Shown here one piece after another: positions 1-9,410 of a stretch of DNA of 64,000 nt (positions within the stretch are counted from its first letter, which is position 1; each line of letters begins with the position of its first letter). The position numbers and the translations under genes were made by a program. The notes below the pieces were generated by a model that saw only the letters and a list, made by a program, of their open reading frames with translations, searched no databases and was not told where the DNA came from. The stretch comes from Mesorhizobium qingshengii (GTDB lineage: Bacteria; Pseudomonadota; Alphaproteobacteria; Rhizobiales; Rhizobiaceae). The stretch covers positions 248,001-312,000 of the forward strand of contig NZ_FMXM01000004.1 in assembly GCF_900103325.1 (NCBI RefSeq), in the 5' to 3' direction.

Positions 1-2161
1 GGTCGATGACCAGCTTCATCGCCGGCACCGGCTCCAGCCAGTCGTCATGCACGGCGCCGAGCAGCGGATCCTCGCGGAACTTCGCCTTCACCTGATCGGC
101 GATGCGGCGTACCTCCTGGCGATCCGGCCCCATGACGCGCATCTGCACTGGCCAGCCGGTCGGCGGCCCGAGGAACAGGCGGTCGACCTTGGCGCGGATC
201 GAGGGGAAATCCTCAGCCAGGACGGCGCGCAGCTTGACGATCAGCCTTTCGCGCGCCGGCTCATCATTGGCCATGACCAGCATCTGGGCAAAGTTCGGAT
301 TGCGCAGCTGCTGATCAAGCGGCAGGAAGAAGCGCGGCGCGCCTTCGCCGATATAGGTGGCGATGAAGCGCTTGTCCTTGTCGTCCATCATCTTGGCCTC
401 AAGCGCCTTGGCCTGCGTCTCGACCTCCTTGATGCTGGTGCCTTCCGGCAGCCAGAGATCGACGAGGATTTCCGGCCGCGACGATTGCGGGAAGAAGTTC
501 TGCGGAATGAACTGGAACGCCCACAGGCTGGTGCCGAAGGTCACCAGCGTCATCACCAGAACGATGATGCGATGGCGCACCGCCCAACCGACGGTCGAGC
601 GAAGCCTGCGGTAGAAGCGCGTGTCGAAGGCATCGTGATGCGTGCCGGCATGCTTGCGCTGCTTGAGGATCATGTTGCCGAGCCATGGCGTGAAATAGAC
701 CGCCACGAACCAGGACACGACCAGCGCGATGCCGACGACGTAGAACAAGGTGCGCACATATTCGCCGGCCGTCGAAGCGGCGAAGCCGACAGGAATGAAG
801 CCGGCGGTGGTGATCAGCGTGCCGGTCAGCATCGGGAAGGCGGTCGAGGAATAGGCAAAGCTTGCCGCCTCGATCTTGACCAGCCCCTCCTCGAGTTTGC
901 GCTCCATCATCTCGACGACGATCATGGCGTCGTCGACAAGCAGGCCGAGCGCGATGATCAATGCGCCGAGCGAGATACGCTGCAGGTCGATGCCAAGCTC
1001 GTACATGATGGCAAACGTGGCTGCCAGAACCAGCGGAATGGCGATGGCGATGACCAGGCCCGAGCGCCAGCCGATCGACAGGAACGAGACGACAAGAACG
1101 ATCAGCAGCGCTTCGCCGAGCGCATGCATGAATTCGGCCACCGCATCCGTGACAACTCCCGGCTGGTCGGAAATCTGGTCGACCGAAACACCATAGGGCA
1201 ACGTCTCCTCGAAGCGCTTGTAGGTTGCCTCGACGTCCTTGCCGACATCGGTGACCTTGAAGCCCTTGGCCATGACGACACCAAGCTGCACGCTGTCATG
1301 ACCGTTGAAGCGGTATTTGCGCTGGAAGGGATCTTCCAGTCCTGAGGTCACGGTGGCGATATCGCCCAGCCGGGTGACCTGACCGCCGGCGCGCAAGCGC
1401 AGATTGCGGATGTCCTCGACCTTGCTGACGTCGCCCTCGACCGAGATGCGCACCGAGTTGGTGCCCGTATCGACGGACCCGGCCGGGTCGACATTGTTCT
1501 GTCCCATGATCGCGTTCTGCAGATCGATAAGCGTCAGGCCGCGTTCGGCCAGCGCCTTGGACGAAACGTCGATGTAGAGCTTTTCCGGCTGGTCGCCGAT
1601 GATCACTGCCTTCTCGACGCCTGGCGTCGTCAGCAGCATGTCGCGCGCCTGGATGGCGAATTTCTTCAACTCGGGATAGCTGAAGCCGTCACCGCTGATC
1701 GAATGCAGGGTAATGAAGGTGTCGCCGAACTCATCATTGAAATAGGGGCCGAGCAGGCCCTGTGGCAGATCGCCGGCGATATCGCCGACCTTCTTGCGCA
1801 CCTGGTAGAAGGCATCCTTCACCTCTTCGGCGTTGGTGTCGCCCTTGATCTGAACCGTGATGATGGCGCTGCCGGCGCGGGTGAAGGAGCGCACGAAGTC
1901 GAGATGCGGCGTCTCCTGCAACTTGCGTTCGATCTTGTTGACGACCTGATCTTCCATCTCCTGGATCGAGGAGCCCGGCCAGATCGCCTGGACGACCATC
2001 ACCCGGAAGGTGAAATCGGGATCTTCCTTCTGGCCCATGCGCATCAGGCCGAGCGCGCCGGAAATGATGATCAGGCCGAACAGGAACCGCGCAATGGCGG
2101 GATGGCCGATCGCCCAGCGTGACAGGTTGAAGGGCCGCTTCTCGTCCGTGGAATTGGTCAT
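1..2161 (-). CDS. RND-family efflux permease, C-terminus cut by window edge
   Basis: Inner-membrane proton-driven multidrug/solute efflux permease of the AcrB/HAE1 superfamily. The start at 2161 reads MTNSTDEKRPFNLSRW. A first hydrophobic segment (FLFGLIIISGALGLM) is followed by the porter-domain start (QKEDPDFTFRVMVVQAIWPG). The TM4 motif LGLLVDDAMIVVEMMERK carries the paired aspartates used in proton relay. About 720 residues are in the window and the rest lies beyond base 1; full-length family members are about 1000-1050 residues. It lies 198 bp downstream of the membrane-fusion protein gene, in the same direction as that gene and the TetR gene, so one tetR-adaptor-pump transcription unit is likely. 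Substrate cannot be read from sequence. Confidence 0.93.
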   Translation of the reverse strand, partial: MTNSTDEKRPFNLSRWAIGHPAIARFLFGLIIISGALGLMRMGQKEDPDFTFRVMVVQAIWPGSSIQEMEDQVVNKIERKLQETPHLDFVRSFTRAGSAIITVQIKGDTNAEEVKDAFYQVRKKVGDIAGDLPQGLLGPYFNDEFGDTFITLHSISGDGFSYPELKKFAIQARDMLLTTPGVEKAVIIGDQPEKLYIDVSSKALAERGLTLIDLQNAIMGQNNVDPAGSVDTGTNSVRISVEGDVSKVEDIRNLRLRAGGQVTRLGDIATVTSGLEDPFQRKYRFNGHDSVQLGVVMAKGFKVTDVGKDVEATYKRFEETLPYGVSVDQISDQPGVVTDAVAEFMHALGEALLIVLVVSFLSIGWRSGLVIAIAIPLVLAATFAIMYELGIDLQRISLGALIIALGLLVDDAMIVVEMMERKLEEGLVKIEAASFAYSSTAFPMLTGTLITTAGFIPVGFAASTAGEYVRTLFYVVGIALVVSWFVAVYFTPWLGNMILKQRKHAGTHHDAFDTRFYRRLRSTVGWAVRHRIIVLVMTLVTFGTSLWAFQFIPQNFFPQSSRPEILVDLWLPEGTSIKEVETQAKALEAKMMDDKDKRFIATYIGEGAPRFFLPLDQQLRNPNFAQMLVMANDEPARERLIVKLRAVLAEDFPSIRAKVDRLFLGPPTGWPVQMRVMGPDRQEVRRIADQVKAKFREDPLLGAVHDDWLEPVPAMKLVID

Positions 2162-2359
2162 GGATGGTGGTCCATCTGTTAGCAACAAGATCGAGGTTCG
2201 GTAGTGGCTTCCGGGCGGCAGGGCTCTCCGAGCGGAGAAACACTCATCGCGGTGGGACGCGAAGATCGATGTGGGGGTTACATCAACCGAGCGTCTCGGA
2301 TCGGGCGCCTGCCGCCCGGAAACCAGCGGCTGCGGGAACGCGCAGCCGGTTGTCTGTCG

Positions 2360-3508
2360 TCAGCGCAACTGCTTGGTGTCGCCGCCATCGCCTGCCGCGG
2401 AGGCGGACTGCAGCACCGTGTCGGCAGCGAGTTTCACTTTCAGGTTCTCGGTCATGAACTGCGTGCCGGCCGCGACGACGACATCACCAGGTTTCAAACC
2501 TTCGGCGACACGCACGCCATCGGCGGCGAACTTGGCGACCTTTACCGGGCGGGCGTGAACAGTGTCGGCGCCACGATCGACGGTCCAGACGATCGACTGG
2601 CTGTCTTGCTCGGCCAGCGCGCTCAGCGGGATCGACACGAGTTGCCGCTCATTGGCCGCCGAGGCTTCAATGTTGGCGGTCATACCAAGAAGCACGCGTG
2701 GGTCGTTGGGCAGGCTGACGCGGACGGCAAAGGTGCGCGACTGCGGGTCGGCGCTGCCGGCGACTTCGCGAACCTTGCCATCAAGCGCCAGCGCGTCGTC
2801 GGACCAGAAACCGGCCTTGACGACCTTGCCGGGCTTGAATTCGGCGATTTCCATTTCCGGCACCGCGATCAGCACTTCCTTTTCGCCGTCGACGGCGACG
2901 GTGACCACCGGCGTGCCGGAGCCAACCACCTGGCCGACATCGGCGTTGACCGCCGTGACGATGCCGTCCCTGTCAGCCTTGAGATCGGTATAGCCGACCT
3001 GATTCTTGGCCTGGTCAAGCGAGGAGCGGGCGGAATCGCGGGTGGCCACGGCCTGGTCATAGGTCAGCGTTGCCTGTTCGAGCTGCGATTTCGGCGCAAA
3101 GTTCTTGGCAAAAAGCTGCTCGGCGCGCTTGCGCGCAAGTTCGACGGTCTCGACCTGCCGCTCGGCTGCATCAAGCGCCGCCTGCGCGCTTTTGACCGAA
3201 AGATCGTAGTCGGAAGCATCGACGCGGGCGAGCACGTCGCCGGGCGCCACATGCTGACCGATGTCGACAAGGCGCTCGGTGATCTTGCCATTGACCCGGA
3301 AAGCCAGAGCGCTCTCGGTGCGGGCCCGCACCGAGCCGGAATAGGAGAGCGTGCGGGTGTCATGCGCCTGGGCGATCTCGACGACCTTGACCGGGCGGAT
3401 GATATCCTTGACTTCGGCATTTTCTTGCGAGCAGCCGGCAAGCCCGAGCGCCGCGACGATCAGTCCGGCAGCTGGCAGCTTGCGAAGGATGGAAGTGGGC
3501 AAAGACAT
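2360..3508 (-). CDS. RND efflux periplasmic adaptor (membrane-fusion protein), lipoprotein
   Basis: Periplasmic adaptor subunit (HlyD/AcrA type) linking the adjacent RND permease to an outer-membrane channel. The 382-residue product begins with a lipoprotein signal: basic start, hydrophobic run, then lipobox LGLAGCSQ, so Cys26 should be lipidated. The biotinyl-lipoyl-like half motifs flank a coiled-coil region (about residues 95-165, AALDAAERQVETVELARKRAEQ), followed by beta-barrel and membrane-proximal domains. Length is normal for the family. No outer-membrane TolC-like gene is in the window, so the complex probably recruits one encoded elsewhere. Presumably under the TetR repressor immediately upstream. 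Confidence 0.93.
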   Translation of the reverse strand: MSLPTSILRKLPAAGLIVAALGLAGCSQENAEVKDIIRPVKVVEIAQAHDTRTLSYSGSVRARTESALAFRVNGKITERLVDIGQHVAPGDVLARVDASDYDLSVKSAQAALDAAERQVETVELARKRAEQLFAKNFAPKSQLEQATLTYDQAVATRDSARSSLDQAKNQVGYTDLKADRDGIVTAVNADVGQVVGSGTPVVTVAVDGEKEVLIAVPEMEIAEFKPGKVVKAGFWSDDALALDGKVREVAGSADPQSRTFAVRVSLPNDPRVLLGMTANIEASAANERQLVSIPLSALAEQDSQSIVWTVDRGADTVHARPVKVAKFAADGVRVAEGLKPGDVVVAAGTQFMTENLKVKLAADTVLQSASAAGDGGDTKQLR

Positions 3509-3562
3509 CTTGGTACTCCTGACTGGAGATGAACGGTCGACACCGGCACCCGCGTGCGGCGG

Positions 3563-4171
3563 CTATTTCTTCAAGGCCTTGATCGCATAATCGATGAGGT
3601 CGTCGGGCATCGCCCGGTTGGTCTTGGCAAGGCACTGCGCGACCATCTGCGGATGGCACAGGATGACCGTGGCGGCGCCGAAGCAGCGTGAGGCGATCAC
3701 CGGATCCTGTTCCCTGAACTCACCGGCCTCGATGCCATCGCGGATAACTTCCGCGAACAGGTCGTGAATGCTGTTGACGTGCTTGTCGATGACGCCCCAG
3801 TCCCGCTCGAGCGCGACGACGACCATCTCATGGACCTTCTGGTCGTCAAGCATGACCTCCAGCGTCATTTTGTACTGCGCATGCACGTAGCGGCGCAGCC
3901 GCTCCTCGGCGCTGATCGGCAGGCGAGAAATCTCGTAGGCCATCTTGTAACTGGCACCGAGCATCCGGCCGCAGACGGCCTGGTGGATTTCGACCTTGGA
4001 GGCGAAGAAACGGTAGATGTTGGCCGGCGACATGCCGAGTTCGCGCGCGATGTCGGCGACATTGGTCTTGCCGTAGCCATAGTGCCGGAACAGGCGCTCG
4101 GCGCAGTCGAGAATGCGCGTTACATTTTCCTGTCGGGCGGCGTCGGCGACTATGGTGGCGGCTTCGGACAT
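3563..4171 (-). CDS. TetR/AcrR-family repressor of the efflux operon
   Basis: Dimeric one-component repressor of 202 residues. The N-terminal TetR HTH is clear at about residues 17-63 (RILDCAERLFRHYGYGKTNV, then ADIARELGMSPANIYRFF); the remainder is the helical ligand-binding/dimerisation domain. It is the first gene of a unit followed by the adaptor (54-bp gap) and RND pump, and a perfect 16-bp inverted repeat lies 12 bp upstream of its start. Autorepression plus control of the pump is the usual logic for this layout. The inducer is unknown. Confidence 0.92.
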   Translation of the reverse strand: MSEAATIVADAARQENVTRILDCAERLFRHYGYGKTNVADIARELGMSPANIYRFFASKVEIHQAVCGRMLGASYKMAYEISRLPISAEERLRRYVHAQYKMTLEVMLDDQKVHEMVVVALERDWGVIDKHVNSIHDLFAEVIRDGIEAGEFREQDPVIASRCFGAATVILCHPQMVAQCLAKTNRAMPDDLIDYAIKALKK

Positions 4172-4183
4172 GGCCTTCTGCTT

Positions 4184-4223
4184 ATTTACGAGTGACGAAT
4201 TTCAATTTTCGTCACTCGTAAAT
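4184..4223. promoter_or_regulatory. Probable TetR operator, perfect 16-bp inverted repeat
   Basis: The arm ATTTACGAGTGACGAA (4184-4199) and its exact reverse complement TTCGTCACTCGTAAAT (4208-4223) are separated by 8 bp. It lies just upstream of the TetR start at 4171. TetR-family proteins typically bind such palindromes over their own promoter; which protein binds is inferred from position. Confidence 0.75.
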
Positions 4224-4358
4224 CGAAACATGCGACCTGTCAATGCGGATTCGATATACGCGTACGATTGGTGACAGATGGTGACATCCAACAGACGTCA
4301 CGGAGCGGCCCGAGGATGCGGGCCGCTAAAAATATTCTTGAAAGAGCTGTCGGAGCCG

Positions 4359-5999
4359 TCAGGCGACCTTGGCCATCTCGCGCAGCCGGAACTTCTGGAT
4401 CTTGCCGGTGGAGGTCTTCGGGATTTCGGCGAAGATCACCGCCTTCGGCACCTTGAAGCGGGCGAGCAGCGCACGACAGTGCTCGATGATCTCGGCCTCG
4501 CTCGCACTCTTGCCGGGCTTCAGTTCGACATAGGCTATTGGCACCTCGCCCCATTTGTCATCGGGCCTGGCGACCACGCCGCAAGAGGCAATGGAAGGGT
4601 GCTTGTAGAGCGCATCCTCGACCTCGATCGACGAGATGTTCTCGCCACCGGAAATGATGATGTCCTTGGAGCGGTCCTTGAGCTGGATGTAGCCGTCGGG
4701 ATGCATGACGCCGAGATCGCCGGAATGGAACCAGCCGCCGGCGAAGGCTTCGTCGCTCGCCTTGCGGTTCTTCAGGTAGCCCTTCATGACGATGTTGCCG
4801 CGGAACATGACTTCGCCGATGGTCTCGCCATCCGCCGGCGTTGCCTGCATCGTCTCGGGATCCATGACGGTCAGGCCTTCGAGAGCGGCGTAGCGAACGC
4901 CCTGTCGTGCTTTCTTGGCGCTGCGCTCTCCCTTTTCGAGATCGTTCCAGGCGTCATGCCATTCGTTGACCACCGCCGGGCCATAGGTCTCGGTGAGGCC
5001 ATAGAGATGGGTGACGGCAAAGCCGGCATCGGCCATGCCGGACAGCACGGCTTCCGGCGGCGGTGCCGCGGCCGTGTTGAAGGTGACCGTCTGCGGAAAC
5101 TCGCGCTTGTCTTCGTCCTTCGCATTGATCAGCACCGACATGACGACCGGTGCACCGCACAGATGCGTGACGCCGTGATCGGCGATGGCGTCGTAGATCG
5201 GCTTCGGCCGCACCCAGCGCAGGCAGACATGGGTGCCGGCCTGAATGGCGAGCGTCCATGGAAAGCACCAGCCGTTGCAGTGGAACATCGGCAGCGTCCA
5301 CAGATAGACCGCATGCTTGGCCATGCCGGCATGGATGGTGTTGGTGTAGGCCATCAGGGCCGCGCCGCGATGGTGGTAGACGACGCCCTTTGGATTGCCT
5401 GTCGTGCCGGAGGTGTAGTTGAGCGAAATGGCGTCCCATTCGTCGTCGGGCATCGACCATGCAAAGTCCTCGTCGCCTTCAGCGACAAACGCCTCATAGT
5501 CGGATGTGCCGATGCGCTGGCCCTTCGGATAGGGCGCGTCGGCGGCGTATTCGGGGTCGTCATAGTCGATGACCAGCGGCTTGACCTTGGCCAGATCCAG
5601 CGCTTGCCTGACGACACCAGCAAACTCGCGGTCGACGATCAGCACCTTGGTTTCGGCATGGTCGAGCTGGAAGGCGATGACCGCGGCGTCGAGGCGGGTG
5701 TTGAGCGAATGGAGCACCGCCTTGGTCATCGGCACGCCAAAATGCGCCTCCAGCATCGGCGGCGTGTTGGACAACATGACGGTGACCGTATCGCCCTTGC
5801 CGATACCGCGCTTGCGAAGCGCCGAGGCAAGCTTCAGCGACCGGCGCCAGAACGTGCGATAGTCCATGCGCTGGCGGCCATGGATGATGGCGATATGGTC
5901 AGGATAGGTCTTTGCCGCGCGCTCCAGGTAGGTGAGCGGCGTCAGCGGCTGGTGATTGGCCGCGTTCTTGTCGAGATCCTGCTCATAAGGCTTGCCCAT
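4359..5999 (-). CDS. Acyl-CoA synthetase (AMP-dependent ligase)
   Basis: Activates a carboxylic acid to its CoA thioester via an acyl-adenylate (ANL superfamily); cytoplasmic. The 546-residue product has the P-loop-like AMP motif YTSGTTGNPKGVVYHH near residue 185, the adenine-binding YGLTETYGP, the hinge/AMP-ribose motif GWFHSGDLGVMHPDGYIQLKD, and the C-terminal catalytic lysine in KTSTGKIQKFRLRE. The overall pattern, including NTRLD and PMFHCNGW, resembles medium-chain or branched-chain fatty acid CoA ligases (DmdB/AlkK-like). It stands alone, divergent from the SorC gene at 6198. Exact acyl substrate cannot be assigned. Confidence 0.9.
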   Translation of the reverse strand: MGKPYEQDLDKNAANHQPLTPLTYLERAAKTYPDHIAIIHGRQRMDYRTFWRRSLKLASALRKRGIGKGDTVTVMLSNTPPMLEAHFGVPMTKAVLHSLNTRLDAAVIAFQLDHAETKVLIVDREFAGVVRQALDLAKVKPLVIDYDDPEYAADAPYPKGQRIGTSDYEAFVAEGDEDFAWSMPDDEWDAISLNYTSGTTGNPKGVVYHHRGAALMAYTNTIHAGMAKHAVYLWTLPMFHCNGWCFPWTLAIQAGTHVCLRWVRPKPIYDAIADHGVTHLCGAPVVMSVLINAKDEDKREFPQTVTFNTAAAPPPEAVLSGMADAGFAVTHLYGLTETYGPAVVNEWHDAWNDLEKGERSAKKARQGVRYAALEGLTVMDPETMQATPADGETIGEVMFRGNIVMKGYLKNRKASDEAFAGGWFHSGDLGVMHPDGYIQLKDRSKDIIISGGENISSIEVEDALYKHPSIASCGVVARPDDKWGEVPIAYVELKPGKSASEAEIIEHCRALLARFKVPKAVIFAEIPKTSTGKIQKFRLREMAKVA

Positions 6000-6197
6000 C
6001 CCGCCTCCCCTTGGCTTCCTGGTTGGAGACTTCTAATCACAGGCTCCAGGCCACGTCACCATCCTTGTATGCGAAGCCTGTCATACACCACAGCCAGCTT
6101 CGCCTTGATCCCGATCAACGAGAGAAAGACGTTTGCACTCTCGCGCTCGGTTTGACTTTTGTCGAAGGCCGTGAATAATGTCAGCGGAGGAGATGGC

Positions 6198-7166
6198 ATG
6201 GCGATCCGACCAGCAGAGCAGCTGATTCACAAGGCCGCGTGGCTGTATTACGCGCATGGCCTGCGGCAGGATCAGGTTGCGAGCCAGCTTAACATCTCCC
6301 GTGCCTCGGTCGCCATGTATCTGCGCAAGGCGCGCGAGACCGGCATTGTCAACATCTCGACCTCGACCCAGCTTTTCACCGACGATGTGCTGGCGCGCAA
6401 GCTCGAGGATGCACTGAAGCTCGACGCGGTCTGGATCGCGCCCGGGAACGACCACATTGCCGACCCCTCGATGGAAATCGCCGTGCTGGCGGCGAGCGTG
6501 TTTCTCGAACTGGTCAAGAAGGGCGACCGCATCGGCGTTGCCTGGGGCCGCACCGTCTACACGATCGCCGACATCATGTCCTATGCCGATCTGCAGGACG
6601 TGACGGTGGTGCAGCTCTGCGGCAATCTCGGAGCGCCCTATTCCTACCGGCCCGACCAGTGCACGATGGAGATCGCGCGGCGGCTCAATGCCAAGGGCCT
6701 CAATTTCTACGCGCCGCTGGTGCTGTCGACGGAAGAGCTGGCGCGCGCGCTGCGCGCCGAGCCGGTGATCCGTGAGCAATTGTCGGGGATTGGCGAATGC
6801 GATCTGGCGCTGTACTCGGTCGGAGCGGTCGATGCCGACAGCCATCTGGTCAAATGCGGCGCGCTCACTCCTGACGAAATGGCGGAGCTGCGCAGCCGAG
6901 GTGCCGCCGGTGTCATCGCAGGGCAGATCATCGACGCCGACGGCAAGCTGCTCGATTGCAGCTACAACCGCCGGGTGATCTCCGCCGAGCTCTCCTCGCT
7001 GCGCGCCATCGACAGGCGCCTGATGGTCGTGCAGGAGGACAGCAAGTTCGAACCGCTTCTCGCGGCGATTGCAGGCGGACTTTGCACCCATCTGGTGGTC
7101 GGCGCACGCATGGCGCAGCGGCTTCTGGACCATGCCGGAGCCGCTGCAAGCGAAAAGGCATCCTAG
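6198..7166 (+). CDS. SorC/DeoR-family sugar-binding transcriptional regulator
   Basis: SorC-family regulator: an N-terminal HTH (about residues 18-45, HGLRQDQVASQLNISRASVA) followed by a sugar-phosphate-binding domain with a Rossmann-like fold (ending LVVGARMAQRLLDHAG). The start at 6198 was chosen over the upstream GTG at 6159 because GGAGGAG sits 6-12 bp before it; this gives 322 residues. It lies 81 bp upstream of the aldolase/dehydrogenase gene in the same orientation, so it probably controls that gene and perhaps the nearby mtn/ABC genes. Members of this family usually respond to phosphorylated sugars from the pathway they control. Related in fold to the regulator at 36020-36994. Confidence 0.88.
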   Translation: MAIRPAEQLIHKAAWLYYAHGLRQDQVASQLNISRASVAMYLRKARETGIVNISTSTQLFTDDVLARKLEDALKLDAVWIAPGNDHIADPSMEIAVLAASVFLELVKKGDRIGVAWGRTVYTIADIMSYADLQDVTVVQLCGNLGAPYSYRPDQCTMEIARRLNAKGLNFYAPLVLSTEELARALRAEPVIREQLSGIGECDLALYSVGAVDADSHLVKCGALTPDEMAELRSRGAAGVIAGQIIDADGKLLDCSYNRRVISAELSSLRAIDRRLMVVQEDSKFEPLLAAIAGGLCTHLVVGARMAQRLLDHAGAAASEKAS

Positions 7167-7247
7167 CAAGACCACCTCGCCGCGTTGTCATCAAGGCGTC
7201 GCGGCTTTCCTGTTCACCAGCAAGAAGACGGAATCGGACGAAGCGAA

Positions 7248-9302
7248 ATGAAGAACCTTTGGAATGACGGCGACGCGGAAAAGATGGTTGCCGACTATGC
7301 CAGGAAAGGCGTCGACGGCGACCTGGCACTGCGCGTCTACACGACGCGGCTGCTTGGCGGCGAGCCGCGGCTCGTGCTGCATGGCGGCGGCAACACCTCC
7401 TGCAAGACCAAGGCAACCGACCTCCTTGGCGACGAATGGGACGTGTTGTGCGTCAAGGGCAGCGGCTGGGACATGGCCGTCATCGAGCCGCAGGGGCTGC
7501 CGGCGGTGAAGATGGGCGCGCTGCTCAAGGCGCGCAGGCTCAACAAGCTCTCCGACGAGGACATGGTCGCCCTGCAGCGGGCAAATCTCATCGACCCATC
7601 CTCACCCAATCCCTCGGTCGAGACGCTGTTGCATGCCTTCCTGCCGCACAAATTCGTCGACCATACCCATTCGACCGCCATCCTCGCCATCGTCGATCAG
7701 GAAGACAGCAAGCCGCTGGTGAGGACGGTGTTCGGCGACAAGATGGGGTACGTGCCCTACATCATGCCCGGTTTCGATCTCGCCAAGGCGGCGGCAGACG
7801 TCTTCGACGCCGACCCGACGGTCGAGGGCCTGATCCTCGACAAGCATGGCATCTTCACGTTCGGCGACGATGCCAGGCAAGCCTACGACCGGATGATCCA
7901 CTATGTGAACGTCGCCGAGGACTATGTCGCCAAACACGCCAAGCCGAAGGCGGCAAAGGCCGCGCTGCCTGCAAAGCTCGCCACACCGGCAGCCATCGCG
8001 CCGATGCTGCGCGGCGCCGTCGCGGTGGCGCGCGGCGAAGGCCGCTTCGACCGCATGATCAGCGACTTCCGCACCTCGGACGCCATCGTCGATTTCATCA
8101 ACTCGGCCGAGATCGCCGATTATGCCGGACGCGGTGTGTCAACGCCCGATTTGTCGATCCGCATCAAGACCGGACCGATGGCTGTGCCGGCCCCCGATGC
8201 CGACAAGATCGGCGACTACAAGGCCGTGATCAAGAGCCACGTCGACGCCTTCGCCAAGGATTACCGCGCCTATTTCGAAACCAACGATGCGCTCGACGAT
8301 GTCAAACGCACCATGCTCGACCCGATGCCGCGGCTGACGCTGGTGCCGGGCCTCGGCATGTTCGGCCACGGCCGCACGCTGAAGGATGCCAGGATCGCTT
8401 CCGACGTCGGCGAGATGTGGATTGAGGCGGTGCGCGGCGCCGAAGCGGTCGGCCGTTTCCATCCGCTTTCCAAGGCCGACCTGTTCCCGCTCGAATACTG
8501 GTCTCTGGAACAGGCCAAGCTCGCCTCCAACAAGCCGAAGCCGCTGACCGGCCAGGTGGTGCTGATCACGGGCGGCGCCGGCGCGATCGGGGCCGCGACG
8601 GCCAAGCTGTTCGCCGACAATGGCGCTCACGCGGTCGTCGTCGATCTCGATGCCGAAAAGGCCGCTGACGCTGCAAAGAAGGCCGGCAACAACTCGATCG
8701 GCGTCGCCGCCGACATTACCGATCCCGCACAGGTGCGAGCCGCCTTCGACAGGGCGGTTGCCGTGTTCGGCGGCGTCGACATCCTGGTGTCCAATGCCGG
8801 GGCTGCCTGGGAAGGCCGGATCGGCGAACTCGACGACGCGCTTCTGCGCAAGAGCTTCGAGCTCAACTTCTTCGCCCACCAGTCGGTGGCGCAGAACGCC
8901 GTGCGCATCATGCTCGAACAGGGTACCGGCGGCGTGCTCCTGTTCAACACCTCCAAGCAGGCGGTCAATCCGGGCCCCAAGTTCGGCGCTTATGGCGTGC
9001 CGAAGGCGGCGACGCTGTTCCTGTCCCGGCAATACGCGCTCGACTACGGCACCTTCGGCATCCGTTCGAACGCCGTCAACGCTGACCGCATCCGCTCAGG
9101 CCTTTTGACCGACGCCATGATCGCCAGCCGTTCGGGCGCGCGCGGCGTTTCGGAAAAAGAATACATGTCCGGCAATCTGCTTGGCCAGGAAGTGACGGCG
9201 CAGGACGTGGCGCAGGCCTTCCTGCATCATGCGCTGGCCGAACGGACCACCGCCGATGTGACGACGGTCGACGGCGGCAACATCGCGGCGGCGCTGCGGT
9301 AG
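7248..9302 (+). CDS. Bifunctional class II aldolase / short-chain dehydrogenase (RhaD-type fusion)
   Basis: Two-domain cytoplasmic enzyme of 684 residues. Residues 1-420 are a class II (zinc) aldolase/adducin domain (LHGGGNTSCKTK, then VDHTHSTAILAI with metal-type histidines, LDKHGIFTFG). Residues 435-684 are an NAD(P)-dependent SDR (VLITGGAGAIGAAT Rossmann, YGVPK catalytic Tyr-Lys). In the rhamnulose-1-phosphate relatives the aldolase makes DHAP plus lactaldehyde and the SDR oxidises the aldehyde. There is no rhamnose isomerase or kinase here. The gene instead sits by an ABC importer, mtnK and mtnA, so 5-deoxyribulose-1-phosphate or methylthioribulose-1-phosphate is an attractive alternative substrate (inference). 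The start at 7248 (ATG AAG AAC CTT) matches the family start; the longer frame from 7185 is unlikely. Confidence 0.9.
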   Translation: MKNLWNDGDAEKMVADYARKGVDGDLALRVYTTRLLGGEPRLVLHGGGNTSCKTKATDLLGDEWDVLCVKGSGWDMAVIEPQGLPAVKMGALLKARRLNKLSDEDMVALQRANLIDPSSPNPSVETLLHAFLPHKFVDHTHSTAILAIVDQEDSKPLVRTVFGDKMGYVPYIMPGFDLAKAAADVFDADPTVEGLILDKHGIFTFGDDARQAYDRMIHYVNVAEDYVAKHAKPKAAKAALPAKLATPAAIAPMLRGAVAVARGEGRFDRMISDFRTSDAIVDFINSAEIADYAGRGVSTPDLSIRIKTGPMAVPAPDADKIGDYKAVIKSHVDAFAKDYRAYFETNDALDDVKRTMLDPMPRLTLVPGLGMFGHGRTLKDARIASDVGEMWIEAVRGAEAVGRFHPLSKADLFPLEYWSLEQAKLASNKPKPLTGQVVLITGGAGAIGAATAKLFADNGAHAVVVDLDAEKAADAAKKAGNNSIGVAADITDPAQVRAAFDRAVAVFGGVDILVSNAGAAWEGRIGELDDALLRKSFELNFFAHQSVAQNAVRIMLEQGTGGVLLFNTSKQAVNPGPKFGAYGVPKAATLFLSRQYALDYGTFGIRSNAVNADRIRSGLLTDAMIASRSGARGVSEKEYMSGNLLGQEVTAQDVAQAFLHHALAERTTADVTTVDGGNIAAALR

Positions 9303-9314
9303 GCAAAACTTTCC

Positions 9315-9348
9315 TTGTGATCCCCTGCCACAAGGCAGGGGATCACAA
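9315..9348. terminator. Intrinsic-terminator-like hairpin after the aldolase/dehydrogenase gene
   Basis: A perfect 15-bp stem (TTGTGATCCCCTGCC, 9315-9329, with its complement at 9334-9348) and a 4-nt loop begins 12 bp after the stop codon. No U-tract follows on the + strand, so termination may be Rho-assisted, or the hairpin may stabilise the 3' end. Confidence 0.6.
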
Positions 9349-9365
9349 CATGAGATACCGGAATC

Positions 9366-9382
9366 CTAATAAATATTGTTAG
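9366..9382. promoter_or_regulatory. Candidate ParD autoregulatory site
   Basis: An AT-rich imperfect palindrome (CTAATAAATATTGTTAG) 28 bp before parD. Type II antitoxins normally repress their own promoter at such sites. It matches its reverse complement only partly, hence low confidence. Confidence 0.3.
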
Positions 9383-9410
9383 TTCTTGTGAGTCGTGATA
9401 CAGGATCGGC

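Noticed and set aside
2204..3532. 442-codon + strand ORF opposite the efflux adaptor gene
   Set aside because: It mirrors a well-recognised gene, has no domain content and arises from GC-rich third positions. The long + strand frames at 4278-6155 and 27501-29321 and the minus-strand frame at 45760-47148 are rejected for the same reason.
7248..9302. Rhamnose catabolic locus (rhaD)
   Set aside because: No rhamnose isomerase, kinase or mutarotase lies in the neighbourhood; the name rhaD was therefore not applied despite the matching domain fusion.
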